In this document: one piece after another, positions 5,232 through 6,018 of the stretch
How positions within the stretch are numbered: the first letter of the stretch is position 1
Layout: each line of letters begins with the position of its first letter
NCBI GenBank assembly: GCA_017559555.1
Contig: JAFYRH010000270.1
Coordinates: 1-6,018 of the forward strand
Length of the DNA stretch: 6,018 nt
From: Clostridia bacterium
GTDB lineage: Bacteria; Bacillota; Clostridia; Oscillospirales; CAG-272
Reading direction: 5' to 3'
Program-made: the position numbers and the translations under genes
The notes under the pieces: model-generated
Seen by the model: only the letters and a program-made list of their open reading frames with translations
Database searches by the model: none
Told to the model about the DNA's origin: nothing

Positions 5232-6018
5232 ATGGAATATTTGATAAAAACTCCGTGCGGCACTTTACGCGGCACAAAAACAAAAAAAGACGGCGTCATC
5301 GCCTACAAGGGCATTCGCTATGCAACTGCGGGTCGCTTTGAATATCCTCGTGAGGTCACCTCGTGGGATGGTGTTTATGATGCAACCCAATACAGCGCGT
5401 GTGCATATCAACCCCGTTCCTTTTATAACGAGGAAGAAATGCCCAAAAAGATTTTCTACTATAACGAATTCCGCAAGGGCGAAACGTATGAGTACAGTGA
5501 AGATTGTCTCTTCCTCAACGTGTTCGCTCCCGAAAACGGCGGCGAGAAGCTCCCTGTTCTCGTTTACATCCACGGCGGTGGATTTACCGGCGGTTGCGGA
5601 CATGAAAAACATTTTGACGCACCCGTATGGCCGCAAAAAGGTATGATCGGTGTCACTCTCAATTACCGACTCGGCCCTCTCGGCTTTGCCGTTTTGCCTG
5701 AACTCAAAGAAGAAGCAGGATACACCGGCAACTACGGTCTTTACGACCAAATGACCGCTATTCAATGGGTAAAGCACAATATTGAAGCCTTTGGCGGTGA
5801 CCCCGAAAACATTACCATTATGGGTCAAAGTGCAGGCGGTATGAGTGTACAACAGCATTGCCTCTCCCCCTTGACCAAAGGACTCTTCCAAAAAGCGGTT
5901 ATGTGCAGCGGTGGCGGAACAAGCAAAATGCTCGCGGCATCCTCCCCCGAAAAGAACTACGAATTTTGGCAAACGATCATGGAAAAATGCGGTGCTTCCA
6001 ATCTGGAAGAATTCCGTA
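5232..6018 (+). CDS. Carboxylesterase type B, 3' end beyond the window
   Basis: The frame is open from the ATG at 5232 to the right edge, giving 262 residues of a protein usually about 450-550 long. It is an alpha/beta hydrolase of the carboxylesterase type B family. YSEDCLFLNVFAP (88-100) is the family signature, HGGGF (114-118) forms the oxyanion hole, LNYRLGPLGF (143-152) is conserved, NYGLYDQMTAIQWVKHNIEAFGGDP (167-191) leads to the nucleophile elbow, and GQSAGG places catalytic Ser at residue 200. The acid and histidine of the triad would lie beyond the window. Enzymes of this kind hydrolyse carboxylic esters. There is no signal peptide at MEYLIKTPCG, so it should act in the cytoplasm, possibly removing acetyl or similar groups from an imported glycoside. 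The ribosome binding site is modest (AGGA at 5219-5222, nine bases upstream). It lies 62 bases after the symporter with no clear promoter of its own, so co-transcription is likely. Confidence 0.9.
   Translation, partial: MEYLIKTPCGTLRGTKTKKDGVIAYKGIRYATAGRFEYPREVTSWDGVYDATQYSACAYQPRSFYNEEEMPKKIFYYNEFRKGETYEYSEDCLFLNVFAPENGGEKLPVLVYIHGGGFTGGCGHEKHFDAPVWPQKGMIGVTLNYRLGPLGFAVLPELKEEAGYTGNYGLYDQMTAIQWVKHNIEAFGGDPENITIMGQSAGGMSVQQHCLSPLTKGLFQKAVMCSGGGTSKMLAASSPEKNYEFWQTIMEKCGASNLEEFR

Noticed and set aside
5265..5972. A 235-codon minus-strand frame at the right end
   Set aside because: It is the shadow of the carboxylesterase reading frame on the + strand, which has the EDCLFLN, HGGGF and GQSAGG motifs and runs off the window.

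Overview
The window looks like chromosome of a Gram-positive anaerobe of the Clostridia (Firmicutes), probably a gut or rumen type. This rests on moderate GC content with AT-rich intergenic regions, strong AGGAGG-type ribosome binding sites, sigma-A-like promoters, short intergenic gaps, and the gene content: a DUF2156 protein, a GNAT, an AraC-type sugar regulator and a GPH symporter. This is an inference from style; no rRNA or lineage marker is present.

Left half (1-2633, + strand): a good sigma-A promoter (24-53) precedes a compact three-gene operon. The genes are a DUF2156 protein (83-1018, related to the C-terminal acyltransferase domain of MprF), a GNAT N-acetyltransferase that overlaps it by 11 bases (1008-1769), and a sugar-phosphate isomerase/epimerase-like TIM-barrel protein 25 bases further on (1795-2592). 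The operon ends in a strong hairpin (2602-2633) that also serves the convergent regulator gene. The first two genes look translationally coupled. The actual substrates of all three are unknown.

Right half (2632-6018): a typical carbohydrate-utilisation locus. An AraC-family regulator with an N-terminal cupin-type sensor region (2632-3576, - strand) is divergent from a GPH/MelB-type cation:glycoside symporter (3739-5169, + strand). A carboxylesterase type B gene (5232 to the right edge, truncated by the window) follows. The 162-base divergent intergenic region holds a clear promoter for the regulator, an extended -10 promoter with a poor -35 for the transporter, and a tandem imperfect 21-bp direct repeat between and over them. 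That is the geometry expected of an AraC-family binding site. The simplest model is that the regulator senses a sugar or its breakdown product and activates the transporter-esterase operon. The symporter would import an acylated glycoside, and the cytoplasmic esterase would remove ester groups. A 10-bp hairpin with a GCAA tetraloop and no T-tract sits between transporter and esterase and may set their relative expression.

Nothing in the window is a mobile element, CRISPR array, RNA gene or obvious novel defence-type system. The most informative non-coding signal is the 21-bp repeat in the regulator/transporter intergenic region.
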